Origin: JAGQOZ01 sp041399205
GTDB taxonomy: Bacteria; Planctomycetota; Planctomycetia; Pirellulales; Pirellulaceae
Direction: 5' to 3'
Assembly (NCBI GenBank): GCA_041399205.1
Contig: JAWKTK010000003.1
Coordinates: 124,001 to 188,000, forward strand
Length of the DNA stretch: 64,000 nucleotides
Shown here in pieces: positions 41,326-50,854 of the stretch. The position numbers and the translations under genes were made by a program. The notes under the pieces are model-generated. The model did no database searches, was not told where the DNA came from, and saw only the letters and a list, made by a program, of their open reading frames with translations. Positions within the stretch are counted from its first letter, which is position 1. Each line of letters begins with the position of its first letter.

Positions 41326-42909
41326 TTACGGCAAGAAATTCAGGTCCAGCGTGACGTCACGACTGCGTCCGGCTTGAATCAATTGTTTCAAGCGGTCTCG
41401 CATGGCGCCCGCAATCTCGGGATGCTGTTCGCTTAGATCGTGCTGTTCGGCTGGATCTTGTTCTAGATCGAACAATTGAAATTGCGGCATTTTGGTTCGC
41501 GTCAATCGTAGCTCGACGTTGGTGGTTCCTTTCGAATCGTACCGTTGCAGCTTCCATTTGCCGATGCGCAGCCCGTAACTGCCGCTGCGTCCGTTGTCCT
41601 GTTGAATCAAGTGATTGCGGCCCGAAGCATCTGCTTGGCCCAGCAAGGTCGGCAAGACGTTCATGGAATCCAAGCACGCGTCTTGGGGCAACGGCTGGTT
41701 TACCAGCGCCGCGCAGCTGGCCGCTAAGTCAACAGTGCAAACGATTTGGTCCGAAACGCCGGGCTGAATACGGCCGGTCCAACGAGTGATAAACGGAGTG
41801 CGAGTGCCACCTTCCAGGACGTTGTACTTGCCTCCGCGAAAAGGTCCATTCGGCTTATGCGAACCCAGCTTTTCAATGGCGTCGTCTTTGTAGCCGTCGT
41901 CCAAGACGGGGCCATTGTCACTGCAAAAGACAACCAGTGTTTTTTCCTCCAAATTCAGTCGTTTCAGGGCTGCCATCAACTCGCCAACGCACCAATCGAG
42001 CTGCACAATCGAATCCGCTCGAGGCCCACACTTGGTCTGACCTTGAAAGCGTTCATGGGGAACTCGAGGCACGTGCAAATCATGTGAGGAGAAGAACAAA
42101 AAGAATGGTTGGTCCTGATTCGCTTCCATCCATTTCACAGACTCGTCCACCCAGCGGTCGGCCAAATCTTCGTCTCGAAAACGAGCGGCATGGCCACCAG
42201 TATAGAAACCAATTCGACTGATGCCGTTATGAATGGTAGCGTTGTGTCCGTGCGACCAATCCATTTTCAGCGTCTGCCGGTGCGACTTGCCCGTCGGATG
42301 ATCCGGACTGGGCTGCTGATCGCCGACCCACAGTGGATCATTGGGATCCAGATTCAAAACCTGATGATCTTGGACGTACACTTGAGGCACTCGATCATTG
42401 GTTGTTGGCAACAAGAAACAGTGGTCAAAACCAATCTCTAGCGGACCCGGATTTAATTGACCATTCCAATCTGGCCCAGCTCCTCGCTCTCCCAATCCCA
42501 GATGCCATTTGCCAATCACGGCCGTGCGATAACCCGCTTGCTGCAGCAATGAAGGTAGCGTGGTGGTTCCGGCGGGAATCAACGCCGGGCTGTTGGGTGG
42601 TGCAATGCCGGTTCCTTCGCGACGAAAGGCATAGGTTCCGGTGAGGAACGAATAGCGAGTCGGCGTGCAGGTGGATGCGGAACAGTAGCCGCTGGTGAAT
42701 CGAATCCCTTCGCTCGCTAATTGATCAATATGCGGCGTTGCGAATTCCGTGGCGCCGTAGCAAGACAAATCACCATAACCCAGGTCATCCGCCATGATGA
42801 CAATCACATTGGGACGATCCTGTACGGTGATATTCGTTTGGGCAACACCGGTTCGAAGAAACAGGAGGCTGCTGAAGACCAAGATCAGAATACGAAAAGA
42901 ACGGTGCAC
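41326..42909 (-). CDS. Secreted arylsulfatase-type sulfatase
   Basis: A 527-residue sulfatase with a signal peptide (residues ~1-23, LRTGVAQ). The N-terminal metal site is NVIVIMADDLGYGDLSCYG. The formylglycine motif CTPTRYSFLTG has Cys at residue 81 in the standard C-x-P-x-R form. The second signature is AGYRTAVIGKWHLG, with further active-site segments HDLHVPRVPHERF, VVFCSDNGPVLDDG and GGTRTPFITRW. The pattern is that of family S1 sulfatases acting on glycans. Its gene is alone, transcribed away from gyrA, and ends next to the tandem repeat at 41084. Confidence 0.93.
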   Translation of the reverse strand: MHRSFRILILVFSSLLFLRTGVAQTNITVQDRPNVIVIMADDLGYGDLSCYGATEFATPHIDQLASEGIRFTSGYCSASTCTPTRYSFLTGTYAFRREGTGIAPPNSPALIPAGTTTLPSLLQQAGYRTAVIGKWHLGLGERGAGPDWNGQLNPGPLEIGFDHCFLLPTTNDRVPQVYVQDHQVLNLDPNDPLWVGDQQPSPDHPTGKSHRQTLKMDWSHGHNATIHNGISRIGFYTGGHAARFRDEDLADRWVDESVKWMEANQDQPFFLFFSSHDLHVPRVPHERFQGQTKCGPRADSIVQLDWCVGELMAALKRLNLEEKTLVVFCSDNGPVLDDGYKDDAIEKLGSHKPNGPFRGGKYNVLEGGTRTPFITRWTGRIQPGVSDQIVCTVDLAASCAALVNQPLPQDACLDSMNVLPTLLGQADASGRNHLIQQDNGRSGSYGLRIGKWKLQRYDSKGTTNVELRLTRTKMPQFQLFDLEQDPAEQHDLSEQHPEIAGAMRDRLKQLIQAGRSRDVTLDLNFLP

Positions 42910-43274
42910 GCTGCGGCCCTTTGTGTTGGTAAATGTCCGACGGATGGGATTCGAAAATCAGGATAGCAAATGGCTGGTGGGCCTGCAGGAACGACTCGGC
43001 GAATTCGCATCGCCGAACTAGCCGTTTTTACCAAAAGTGACAACATCTTGTCATTCCGGACAAACCCTGCAAAGCTTGCCGAGGGTGATTTCGTAAGACC
43101 TTGCGAATAAAGCACTTACGGCAAGTGTTTTTGTTCAACGGCCGTTGTGAGTTGGCAGCCAAACTGCTAAATTATGTGGTTTATTACTCGTCTTTGATGA
43201 TTCGCTATCTGTTAGCGATTTTGAGCATAGCCGAATTCCGGCGTTGACGGCGAAGTTACTGAAAGGATTTTAGT
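42910..43274. other. Divergent intergenic region between sulfatase and gyrA
   Basis: About 365 bases, no gene. Contains the short palindrome at 43038-43053. A gaaagga ribosome site at ~43261 precedes the gyrA start. Confidence 0.5.
43038..43053. promoter_or_regulatory. Short perfect palindrome, possible operator
   Basis: tgacaacatcttgtca: perfect 6-base arms with a 4-base spacer, ~130 bases upstream of the sulfatase start and ~220 upstream of gyrA. Only its symmetry and intergenic position support it. Confidence 0.25.
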
Positions 43275-46091
43275 TTGTCCTCTGACCCTCGAGATCCCAA
43301 CGGGGACGGAAGTGATCCGTCGAATGGCAATGGTGGTGATGATGGCCGCATCTTGGACATGCCCATCGAGAATGAATTAAAGGACAGTTACCTCACGTAT
43401 GCGATGAGCGTGATTGTCAGCCGCGCGTTGCCAGATGCGCGAGATGGATTGAAGCCATCGCAACGACGAATTCTGGTGGCCATGAACGACTTGAACTTGG
43501 GACCAGGTTCTTCTCGAGTCAAATGCGCCAAGATCTCTGGCGATACCAGCGGTAATTATCATCCGCACGGTGAAAGCGTGATTTACCCCACGTTGGTGCG
43601 TATGGCTCAAGAATGGAACATGCGTTACCCGCTGATCGACAAGCAGGGGAACTTTGGCTCCATTGCCGGTTTGCCTCCGGCTGCTATGCGATACACGGAA
43701 GCTCGGCTGTCGGCCATTTCCGCGCAAATGCTGGACGACCTGAAACTAGACACGGTCGACTACATTCCTACCTATGATGAAAGTCGTACGGAACCAACCG
43801 TGCTTCCTTCGCGTTTTCCCAACTTGCTGGTCAACGGTTCCAGCGGTATCGCGGTCGGCATGGCTACGTCGATTCCTCCGCACAATTTGGGCGAAGTCTG
43901 CGACGCCATCATTAAGATCATTGACGAACCCAGCGTTTCCGTAGACGAATTGATGGAGATCATTCCTGGGCCAGACTTTCCTACCGGTGGTATCATCTGT
44001 GGCCGAGCTGGCATTCGTCGAGGTTACCATACGGGTCGCGGAACGATTGTGGTGCGAGCTCGCGCGAAGATTGAAGAACGCGACAAGGGTCGTTCGCGAA
44101 TTGTGGTCAGCGAAATTCCGTATCAACAGTTTCGAGATCGAGTGGTAGAACGAATTGCGGCGTTGGTGAACGAAGACCGCATCAAGGGCATCACCGCCAT
44201 TCGCGATGAAAGCGATTTGAAAGAACCGGTGCGCTTGGTGATTGACGTCAAACGCGACGCCGATCCGGAAATTGTCCTGAACCAGCTTTATCAGTTTTCG
44301 CCGCTGCAAGACAGTATCTCCATCATCCTGCTGGCGCTGGTCGACGGGAAGCCTCGTACGCTGTCGCTGAAGGAAATGCTCGAAGAATTTGTGCGGCACC
44401 GCATCACGGTGATTCGTCGCCGCACGCAGTTCTTGTTGGCGCGAGCCAGAAAGAACAAACATCGCATCGAAGGCCTGCTGCTGGCCCTGGCCAACATTGA
44501 CGAAATCATCCGTATTATTCGAGCTTCCCGAACTCAGGCGGAAGCCAAGGTCGGCTTGATGGGTGTCAAATGTCCTTCGTCCATGATGCAACGAGCACTG
44601 GGTGACGACGGATTCAAGCTGTTTCAGGACGAACGAGGTGTGTCAGCCGAATACGCTCTGACGCCCGTTCAAGCGGAAGCGATCCTGCGCATGACGTTGG
44701 GTCAGTTGGTCAACCTGGAACAAGAAAAATTGGCCGACGAATTCAAGAGCTTGGTCGACGAAATTTCTGAATATCTGCGCATTTTGTCCGACGAACAAAA
44801 CATCTTGGACATCATCAAAGATGACTTGCAAGATATTCGTCGAAAATACGCCGACGCCAGACGAACCGAAATCAGCGGTGAAGAACTGGGCAACATCGAC
44901 CTGGAAGATTTGATCACCGAAGAAACAATGGTTGTCTCCATTAGCCACAACGGTTACATCAAACGGACGCCCAGCAGCACCTATCGAGCTCAACGGCGAG
45001 GCGGCAAGGGACTCAAAGGCGCCAAAACGGAAGATGAAGATCCGATTGAACATCTGTTTGTGGCCAGCACGCACGCCTATCTGCTGTTCTTTACCAACCA
45101 GGGCAAGGTCTATTGGCAAAAGGTCTACGATTTGCCGCAGTTGGCGCGAGACAGTCGAGGCCGCGCGATTGTAAACCTACTGAACTTGGCCGAGGACGAA
45201 AAGATTGCCGATTGCCGCGCCATTCGCGACTTCGATCTGCCGGGCCATTTCTTGATGATGGCCACCAAAGATGGCTTGATCAAAAAGACGCCGCTGGAAG
45301 CATACAGTCGACCGAAAAAGGGCGGCATCATTGCCATCAAGTTGCGCGACGGCGACGAACTGGTGGACGTGGTCATCACCAAGCCAGGTGATGAAGTGGT
45401 GTTGAGCACCGCCAAAGGCATGGCGATTCGCTTTAACGAATCGGACGCTCGATCCATGGGTCGCAATACCAGCGGTGTCAAAGGCATCAACTTGGGCAAG
45501 GATGACGAACTGGTCGGGATGGTGGTAGCCGATCCGGACGCCACGTTGCTGACCGCGTGTGAGCATGGCTACGGTAAACGAACCAACTTTGGCCCCAATT
45601 CGCCTCAAGAAGGCGACGATGCCAATGGCGAAGAAGACGCCTCTTCCTCCTCTCGCTATCGCACGCAGCGTCGCGGTGGTAAGGGGGTTCGCGATATCAA
45701 GGCGACAGAGCGCAATGGCCGAGTCATCGGAGTTTGCCGAGTGGATGACGAAGATGAAGTGCTGATGATGACCGCTCGCGGCAAGATTCAGCGGATTCGA
45801 GCCAGCGATATCAACGTCATTGGCCGAAATACGCAAGGCGTGCGGATCATGAATCTGGACGATGACGACGCGCTAACCGCAGTGGTGCGAGTGCCCAAGG
45901 AAGAGTTGATTGAAGGGGACGAAGAAGGCGATTCGGGAACGCCCGCTGACGGTACTCCGTTGGCAAATGACGCTTCCGCGGAAGCTGCCGACGTTTCGGC
46001 CGAAGACACCAGTGCCGAGGTTGATTCGCCCGCAGTCGATTCGGACGAAACCGCTGCCGATTCGGACGAAACCGATAGCCAAGACGAATAA
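43275..46091 (+). CDS. gyrA: DNA gyrase subunit A
   Basis: A 938-residue type IIA topoisomerase subunit that cleaves and religates DNA for negative supercoiling. A Gly/Asp-rich leader (~1-25) precedes LKDSYLTYAMSVIVSRALPD. The quinolone-pocket region has GNYHPHGESVIY with Glu after Gly-Glu-Ser. The catalytic Tyr is Y140 in AAMRYTEARL. The C-terminal beta-pinwheel opens with the GyrA box QRRGGKG at ~573; a second identical QRRGGKG occurs at ~798 after an Asp/Glu/Ser-rich insertion. An acidic tail (~890-938) is rich in Asp, Glu, Ser and Ala. The start is TTG 43275 with gaaagga 8 bases upstream. The box marks it as gyrase, not ParC. Confidence 0.96.
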   Translation: MSSDPRDPNGDGSDPSNGNGGDDGRILDMPIENELKDSYLTYAMSVIVSRALPDARDGLKPSQRRILVAMNDLNLGPGSSRVKCAKISGDTSGNYHPHGESVIYPTLVRMAQEWNMRYPLIDKQGNFGSIAGLPPAAMRYTEARLSAISAQMLDDLKLDTVDYIPTYDESRTEPTVLPSRFPNLLVNGSSGIAVGMATSIPPHNLGEVCDAIIKIIDEPSVSVDELMEIIPGPDFPTGGIICGRAGIRRGYHTGRGTIVVRARAKIEERDKGRSRIVVSEIPYQQFRDRVVERIAALVNEDRIKGITAIRDESDLKEPVRLVIDVKRDADPEIVLNQLYQFSPLQDSISIILLALVDGKPRTLSLKEMLEEFVRHRITVIRRRTQFLLARARKNKHRIEGLLLALANIDEIIRIIRASRTQAEAKVGLMGVKCPSSMMQRALGDDGFKLFQDERGVSAEYALTPVQAEAILRMTLGQLVNLEQEKLADEFKSLVDEISEYLRILSDEQNILDIIKDDLQDIRRKYADARRTEISGEELGNIDLEDLITEETMVVSISHNGYIKRTPSSTYRAQRRGGKGLKGAKTEDEDPIEHLFVASTHAYLLFFTNQGKVYWQKVYDLPQLARDSRGRAIVNLLNLAEDEKIADCRAIRDFDLPGHFLMMATKDGLIKKTPLEAYSRPKKGGIIAIKLRDGDELVDVVITKPGDEVVLSTAKGMAIRFNESDARSMGRNTSGVKGINLGKDDELVGMVVADPDATLLTACEHGYGKRTNFGPNSPQEGDDANGEEDASSSSRYRTQRRGGKGVRDIKATERNGRVIGVCRVDDEDEVLMMTARGKIQRIRASDINVIGRNTQGVRIMNLDDDDALTAVVRVPKEELIEGDEEGDSGTPADGTPLANDASAEAADVSAEDTSAEVDSPAVDSDETAADSDETDSQDE

Positions 46092-46206
46092 TGTTGGCGG
46101 TGCGGTTTCGCTGTTTCGAAGATTGCTTTCGCTCGTTGCAGGCCACGAGCGAAAGCAGGTTCGGTTCCTATTTGCCTACTCCCATTGCTTCTTTCGAGAT
46201 CCCATC

Positions 46207-46647
46207 ATGACAACATCGTCGCCGCCTGGTGTCATTATTCGGCCGTCCGTGGCGGAAGATGCGGAAGCCATTCAGACGCTCATTGAAGGGTTTGTGGAGC
46301 GTCAGTTGTTGCTGGAACGCACGATTGATGAACTCCGCGGGTTAACTCGTTTTGGCTTTATCGCGGAAGATCAAGGTCAAGTGGTTGGTTTTTGTGCGGT
46401 GGAAATCTATTCGCGGAAGCTGGCCGAAATCCAATGCTTGGCCGTCGCCGATTCGCACCAAGGAAAGGGCATCGGACGTCGTTTGGTGCAAGGCTGTATT
46501 CGCTTGGCCAAAGCTCACAACATCTTAGAGCTGATGGCCATTTCTTCGTCCGATGCATTCTTGAAAGAGTGCGGCTTTGATTACAGCTTGCCGAACCAGA
46601 AACGAGCACTCTTTATGCATCCGGCCAGTCTGGAAGACGAAGAATAG
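46207..46647 (+). CDS. GNAT-family N-acetyltransferase (ArgA-like)
   Basis: About 146 residues from ATG 46207; the upstream open frame overlaps gyrA and is excluded. GNAT fold: IIRPSVAEDAEAIQTLIEGF, GFIAEDQGQVVGFCAVEIY, the acetyl-CoA loop VADSHQGKGIGRRLVQGCI (Q-x-x-G-x-G/A) and FLKECGFDYSLPN. The pattern resembles the stand-alone N-acetylglutamate synthase-type (ArgA) GNATs, which act in arginine synthesis, but the substrate cannot be fixed from sequence. It follows gyrA by 115 bases on the same strand. Confidence 0.82.
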   Translation: MTTSSPPGVIIRPSVAEDAEAIQTLIEGFVERQLLLERTIDELRGLTRFGFIAEDQGQVVGFCAVEIYSRKLAEIQCLAVADSHQGKGIGRRLVQGCIRLAKAHNILELMAISSSDAFLKECGFDYSLPNQKRALFMHPASLEDEE

Positions 46648-46690
46648 CAGACTCGGCATAACATCACGGGTGCACTCATTCACCGAATTC

Positions 46691-48058
46691 TCATTCGTTG
46701 GCATCCAACAAAGTTCGCATCGAACGCATGAGGACATCTTCCACGTCCGAGGACACTCGGGAAGATCGCGGTTCCGTTTCATACCCTCCTTGCGAATAGG
46801 CAATCTTGGTGCCGATGTAACCCGGCGCGTAGTCGCCATAAGCTGCCATGGCTACGAATAAATCAGGACGCATGGCTTGCGCGGCCAACTGGTATTCCAC
46901 AAACAGTTCGCCCGGCATGTGGAGGATTCGATTGTTGCCCAACGAAAGGCAAGAAAGGTCAATCTGATGACCGTCGGCGCTGCGTTGCGCCCAAGCCAAA
47001 TCCGTGGCCATTAATTGTCGCTGCAGCATCGGCACAGTTTCGTCCGCAATCAGCTGCTTAGTTTTATCCAACGAATGCTGCGTCTTGACGGGCAGCGCGA
47101 CGGCCAACGTTTGCCAATGGACGTCGTCTGCTTGTAGCGGAGCTTTGGTGGTTGCTTTCCAGGCGGCGAGCATCCCCGCGTGAACTCGATCCGCCAACAC
47201 TTGTCGATTCGCCGGGGAACCATCATTCCACTTGCCGGCACCAATATTGCCGCCCGCGCCGTTGAAATGGATATGAGGTACGTTGGTTTCGGATTCGCGA
47301 GCGTTCCTGGCCATACCGGGAAAGTCGGTATTGGCCAACTTGGTTCGGTAATAACTTTGCGGATGAGTGGCATAGTACGAAAGCACGGCGACAGGTCCTT
47401 CGCCATTCCAAAAACTAATCAGCTTCACCATCGGGTCGATGGTGCCAACCGGTTTGGCTCGAATGTTCGGATCGACGGTCGCCGTGTAGCGAACAAATTC
47501 CACTCGACCATCTTCTCCCAAAATTCGACGATTGGACGCTACCTTTTCAATCTTGCCCTGGCCGTGGCCGATGTGCGTGATGGGTTGAGCCGTTTCTAAA
47601 CACTGCTGAATAGCGTGCGCGGTTCGTTCCATGACGCTGCGGCAAAAGGCGACGTCCGAGAATTGATCGGCGATGCCGATGGGAGCGAGTATTTCATGGA
47701 CGCTGAAATCGCAGACGGGCGCGTCATGTTGGTGAAGACAATGCAGAGCCACTCGCTCCGGCGTTGTGCCAGCTGCGTTCGCAAAAGCTTGGCGAAACGC
47801 ATCATATCCTGCGTTGCCAATCCCAATCCAATCGACGGCGCACAGTACAATGGGTTCGCCACTGCCTAGAAGAACAACGCCCTTGATGCTGAGCGGGCTT
47901 TCTACGCCTTCGGTTGGATCATAGGCCAGCGGACTGCCAATTGGCGGAGAAGCATCCACGGCAAACGTTGCAATCCGCAATTGGTTGGCATGCACCGAGC
48001 CCAGCACGCAAAGAAACACGAAGATTGCCCAAGCCGATTGTGATCGAACCTTCATCAT
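46691..48058 (-). CDS. Secreted neutral/alkaline ceramidase-like hydrolase
   Basis: About 455 residues from ATG 48058 (or the adjacent ATG 48055), with ggaagggaaa upstream and a signal peptide (SAWAIFVFLCVLGSVHA). The body matches the N-terminal catalytic domain of neutral ceramidase-like proteins: VDASPPIGSPLAYDP, VLCAVDWIGIGNAGYDAFRQ, HCLHQHDAPVCDFSV as probable zinc-ligand His, SYYATHPQSYYR and HFNGAGGNIGAGKWND. Many planctomycete members of this group have unknown substrates. The C-terminal immunoglobulin-like domain of true ceramidases appears absent. It is divergent from the asparagine-synthase-like gene. Confidence 0.82.
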   Translation of the reverse strand: MMKVRSQSAWAIFVFLCVLGSVHANQLRIATFAVDASPPIGSPLAYDPTEGVESPLSIKGVVLLGSGEPIVLCAVDWIGIGNAGYDAFRQAFANAAGTTPERVALHCLHQHDAPVCDFSVHEILAPIGIADQFSDVAFCRSVMERTAHAIQQCLETAQPITHIGHGQGKIEKVASNRRILGEDGRVEFVRYTATVDPNIRAKPVGTIDPMVKLISFWNGEGPVAVLSYYATHPQSYYRTKLANTDFPGMARNARESETNVPHIHFNGAGGNIGAGKWNDGSPANRQVLADRVHAGMLAAWKATTKAPLQADDVHWQTLAVALPVKTQHSLDKTKQLIADETVPMLQRQLMATDLAWAQRSADGHQIDLSCLSLGNNRILHMPGELFVEYQLAAQAMRPDLFVAMAAYGDYAPGYIGTKIAYSQGGYETEPRSSRVSSDVEDVLMRSMRTLLDANE

Positions 48059-48230
48059 CCTATTTTCCCTTCCATTCAACCGTTGGTCCGCCAAGTGCCG
48101 AATCCAAATTATAAAGGACCGACGCTGGTCGCACACAACTTGTACAAAAACTTTCGTCACTCACTTCCCTCGAACCGTTTTTTGGTTACTTTCAGACTTC
48201 AGCGAAAGAATATCCATAGGATTGGGACAC

Positions 48231-49865
48231 ATGCTTGTAACTTCGACAGATTGTTTTCGGCAGGACCTGCCCGAATTTTCGACCCATTGCGACGATGGCT
48301 TTGAAATCAGCTGGACCGGGCATGCGTTCATTCCAGGCCAACGACAAGGCCGCGATTCGATTGCCGAATTTGCGAACCGACTGAGACGCGAAACTGTCGA
48401 ATCCGTCGCAGTGCAGTTACGAGGCGTGTACCTCTGCTTGGTACGCAACTTGGCAACCAAGACGTTGGACGTTTTTGTGGACCCGGCTGGACTACGAGCT
48501 GCGTATCGCACGCCCACGTTGGCTTGTTCGTCCTTCTTGGAAATCATGAATTTGGGCGCCGAACACTACGGCGCGATTTCTGCCAAAGGCGTTGTCGAAT
48601 GGTTCGCTTTGGGCGGACTCTATTTTGGCAGAACATTTGCTACCAACGTGAGCACCATTGGTCGAGACCAGATTTTGCGATTTCGCGAAGGCCACGTCGG
48701 ATACCAACTAGTAACCAAATTAGACATGTCTCTGGAATCGCAGCCGGTGATCGGACGCCTTGACTATTTTGAAAGTCTCGCCAAAGCACTCGATGGTGCC
48801 AACGTCACTGTGGACCTGACAGGCGGCGTTGATTCTCGGTATACCGCCGTCATGTTGAAACATTTTGGCTGCCAGTTTTCGGTGGGACTGGCGAGTCGGC
48901 CGGACCATCCTGATGCGATTGTTTCCGGGCAAATTGCCAAGCAGTTGGGCGTGTCGCAGATCTTGGTGGATCATCAATGGAGTGACTTAGAGCGTGAGAT
49001 TCGGCAAGTCTACGTGGACCAAGACGGAATTTCCAATCCGATTTCGCTGTTTCGACCTCACCAATACGTCCGAGAACTCAAGCGGCAAGGCGTTGACGTC
49101 AACGTACAGTCGATCGGGGAAACGTACAAAGACTGGCCTTGGTATCAGGACTTTCCTTTTTACGGCAGCCGCAAGACAAATTTGCAACGCTTCTTCAATT
49201 ATAGAATCTATTCTATCAAGCTCCCAAAGGAGACTTTCCACGCTGATTTGCAGCCCTTGTTTATGCAATGGCCCGATCGATTCGTACAAGAGATGGAAGC
49301 GTTTCGATATTGGCGAAATACAACAAGCTACGATGCAGCGATCGTCTTTGGCAAAGGGCCTGCCGCCATTTCGAAGGGGATTACCTGTCGCGCTCGCTTT
49401 GTAGGCATGTCGGTCCCGTTCTTCGACCTTGATCTATTGCGAGAAGCGACGCAAATGTCTCCCTGGAAGCGACCGTTAGATCGAATCTATCGACACGACA
49501 TGACGCGAGTGAACCCGGACGTGGCTAGAACCAAAACCATTGAAGGACTCACCGTCAGCGATCAGGGTTGGGACCTGTTGGCAGATAGTCTGCGCATGGG
49601 GAAGTTCGTGGGCAAGCGAGTTTTGAAGGTGGCAGGCCGAAAACTCTTCGGCAAATCGTTTTTCCAGACGCCCGCGGATTCTACTCAGTTCGTGCACGAA
49701 GTGCATCGACTCAAACTGTTGGAAGACTGTGTCGCTCGACTACAACGGCACAACATTCTAAGCAACGAAATTGCGCGCTCCGTTGTTCATAGCCGAGCAG
49801 GGGCCATTATTACGTTGGGGCTTCTGTTGGAATCGCTTGGTGATTCGGTTTCGCTTGGCGATTAA
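48231..49865 (+). CDS. Asparagine synthase-related ATP-pyrophosphatase protein
   Basis: About 544 residues from ATG 48231. The N-terminal ~150 residues are beta-rich and resemble the glutaminase-like domain, but lack the Cys at position 2 required for glutamine hydrolysis. From ~190 the asparagine-synthase domain has the PP-loop VDLTGGVDSRYTAVMLKHFG (S-G-G-x-D-S type), SIGETYKDWPW and RARFVGMSVPFFDLDLL. Such orphans amidate or adenylate a carboxylate in polysaccharide or peptide-natural-product synthesis. No lasso-peptide or glycosyltransferase neighbour is present. It ends at the shared terminator at 49892. Confidence 0.78.
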   Translation: MLVTSTDCFRQDLPEFSTHCDDGFEISWTGHAFIPGQRQGRDSIAEFANRLRRETVESVAVQLRGVYLCLVRNLATKTLDVFVDPAGLRAAYRTPTLACSSFLEIMNLGAEHYGAISAKGVVEWFALGGLYFGRTFATNVSTIGRDQILRFREGHVGYQLVTKLDMSLESQPVIGRLDYFESLAKALDGANVTVDLTGGVDSRYTAVMLKHFGCQFSVGLASRPDHPDAIVSGQIAKQLGVSQILVDHQWSDLEREIRQVYVDQDGISNPISLFRPHQYVRELKRQGVDVNVQSIGETYKDWPWYQDFPFYGSRKTNLQRFFNYRIYSIKLPKETFHADLQPLFMQWPDRFVQEMEAFRYWRNTTSYDAAIVFGKGPAAISKGITCRARFVGMSVPFFDLDLLREATQMSPWKRPLDRIYRHDMTRVNPDVARTKTIEGLTVSDQGWDLLADSLRMGKFVGKRVLKVAGRKLFGKSFFQTPADSTQFVHEVHRLKLLEDCVARLQRHNILSNEIARSVVHSRAGAIITLGLLLESLGDSVSLGD

Positions 49866-49891
49866 CCGTTCTTTTTCCCAGTGATACAAAT

Positions 49892-49923
49892 AAAGGGGCG
49901 AACCCGCTTGGTTCGCCCCTTTT
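49892..49923. terminator. Bidirectional rho-independent terminator
   Basis: Perfect stem aaaggggcgaacc / ggttcgcccctttt with a 5-base loop, lying between the convergent asparagine-synthase-like gene (+) and the PEP-CTERM gene (-). Confidence 0.92.
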
Positions 49924-49957
49924 GTATTAGAAGATCTATGTGTTTCGAAGCAAGTTA

Positions 49958-50854
49958 CTAGCGACGACGGCGCAGCCCCAGCAGTCCCAGAACGGCGAAG
50001 CAGCACAGCGAGATGCCGTTTGGTTCGGGCACTTGCGTCACCGAAAGATTGTCGAACACGCCAAAGCTGAATTCCGGCTTCGTAGAAACGGAAGAAAACA
50101 GATCCGCAAACGTCAACGCAAACGCGCCGCCCGTTTCCAAAGTCGGATCCACGTTTCCGTCAACCGTGCCAATCTGGAGATCATTGATGAAGAAAGATGC
50201 TGTGTTGGCGTCACTATCGACGTCGACCACCAATCTGTGCCAAGCAAAGCCCAACGAACCGTCTTGTGCCGTCACAATTACATTGGTTGGATCGAATACG
50301 TTCGTGTCACCTTGAGCAGCAGGAACCGATTGTCCGGGGAATTGAGCTTGCAACACAGGGTCACTGTTGTTGAGCGACGGAATTGCATATTGACCCGAAT
50401 CAATCGCCAGCATCTCGCCATTCTTGTACAAGCGAAAATCACTGCCCGAATCGCCATCGCTGTCACCTAAGAACCCAGCACCACTCAACGGTGCCGATCC
50501 ATCAAAGCCAGTATAGGCGCCAATGAATTCCGTAGTTCCGCCACTGGTGTTGAAATTCAACCAGAAATCGACCGCAATCTGATACTGACCAGACATTGTC
50601 ACGTCGGGCGATGCAGAAATGGCTGCGGCCGCGCCGTTGGCAATGTTGGCTGCCATTCGCAGGCCCGTGGTTCCCGTACCATTTGGCGCGGCGGGAATGC
50701 CGAACTTGGCGTAGTCAAAACCAAATTCGTATTCGGTGTCTTCGTCCGCGACGATCGTCCATCCTGTAGCGTCGTCCAAGTCAGACACATACTGCCCGAA
50801 CGCCAGCGGCGTGCAAAGAAAAAGGCTGGCAAAAATCAACACGATTCGTTTCAT
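49958..50854 (-). CDS. PEP-CTERM secreted protein
   Basis: About 298 residues from ATG 50854, with a signal peptide (MKRIVLIFASLFLCTPLAFG). A beta-rich central domain resembles LamG/concanavalin-type jelly rolls (FDYAKFGIP..., FWLNFNTSGGTTEFIGAYTG, AWHRLVVDVDSDANTASFFI). The PEP-CTERM tail is VPEPNGISLCCFAVLGLLGL followed by RRRR. In this system an exosortase cleaves at the PEP motif and the protein is placed on the surface; no exosortase gene lies in this window. The upstream extension to 50941 lacks a leader. Confidence 0.85.
   Translation of the reverse strand: MKRIVLIFASLFLCTPLAFGQYVSDLDDATGWTIVADEDTEYEFGFDYAKFGIPAAPNGTGTTGLRMAANIANGAAAAISASPDVTMSGQYQIAVDFWLNFNTSGGTTEFIGAYTGFDGSAPLSGAGFLGDSDGDSGSDFRLYKNGEMLAIDSGQYAIPSLNNSDPVLQAQFPGQSVPAAQGDTNVFDPTNVIVTAQDGSLGFAWHRLVVDVDSDANTASFFINDLQIGTVDGNVDPTLETGGAFALTFADLFSSVSTKPEFSFGVFDNLSVTQVPEPNGISLCCFAVLGLLGLRRRR

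Noticed and set aside
41121..41436. Plus-strand frames encoding repeated HPLRSS/IRHLIHYV peptides
   Set aside because: They are translations of the 45-bp DNA tandem repeat and carry no gene signals.
43108..43133. Possible terminator (gcacttacggcaagtgttttt)
   Set aside because: The stem is only 5-7 bp with a mismatch and no upstream gene on that strand ends here.
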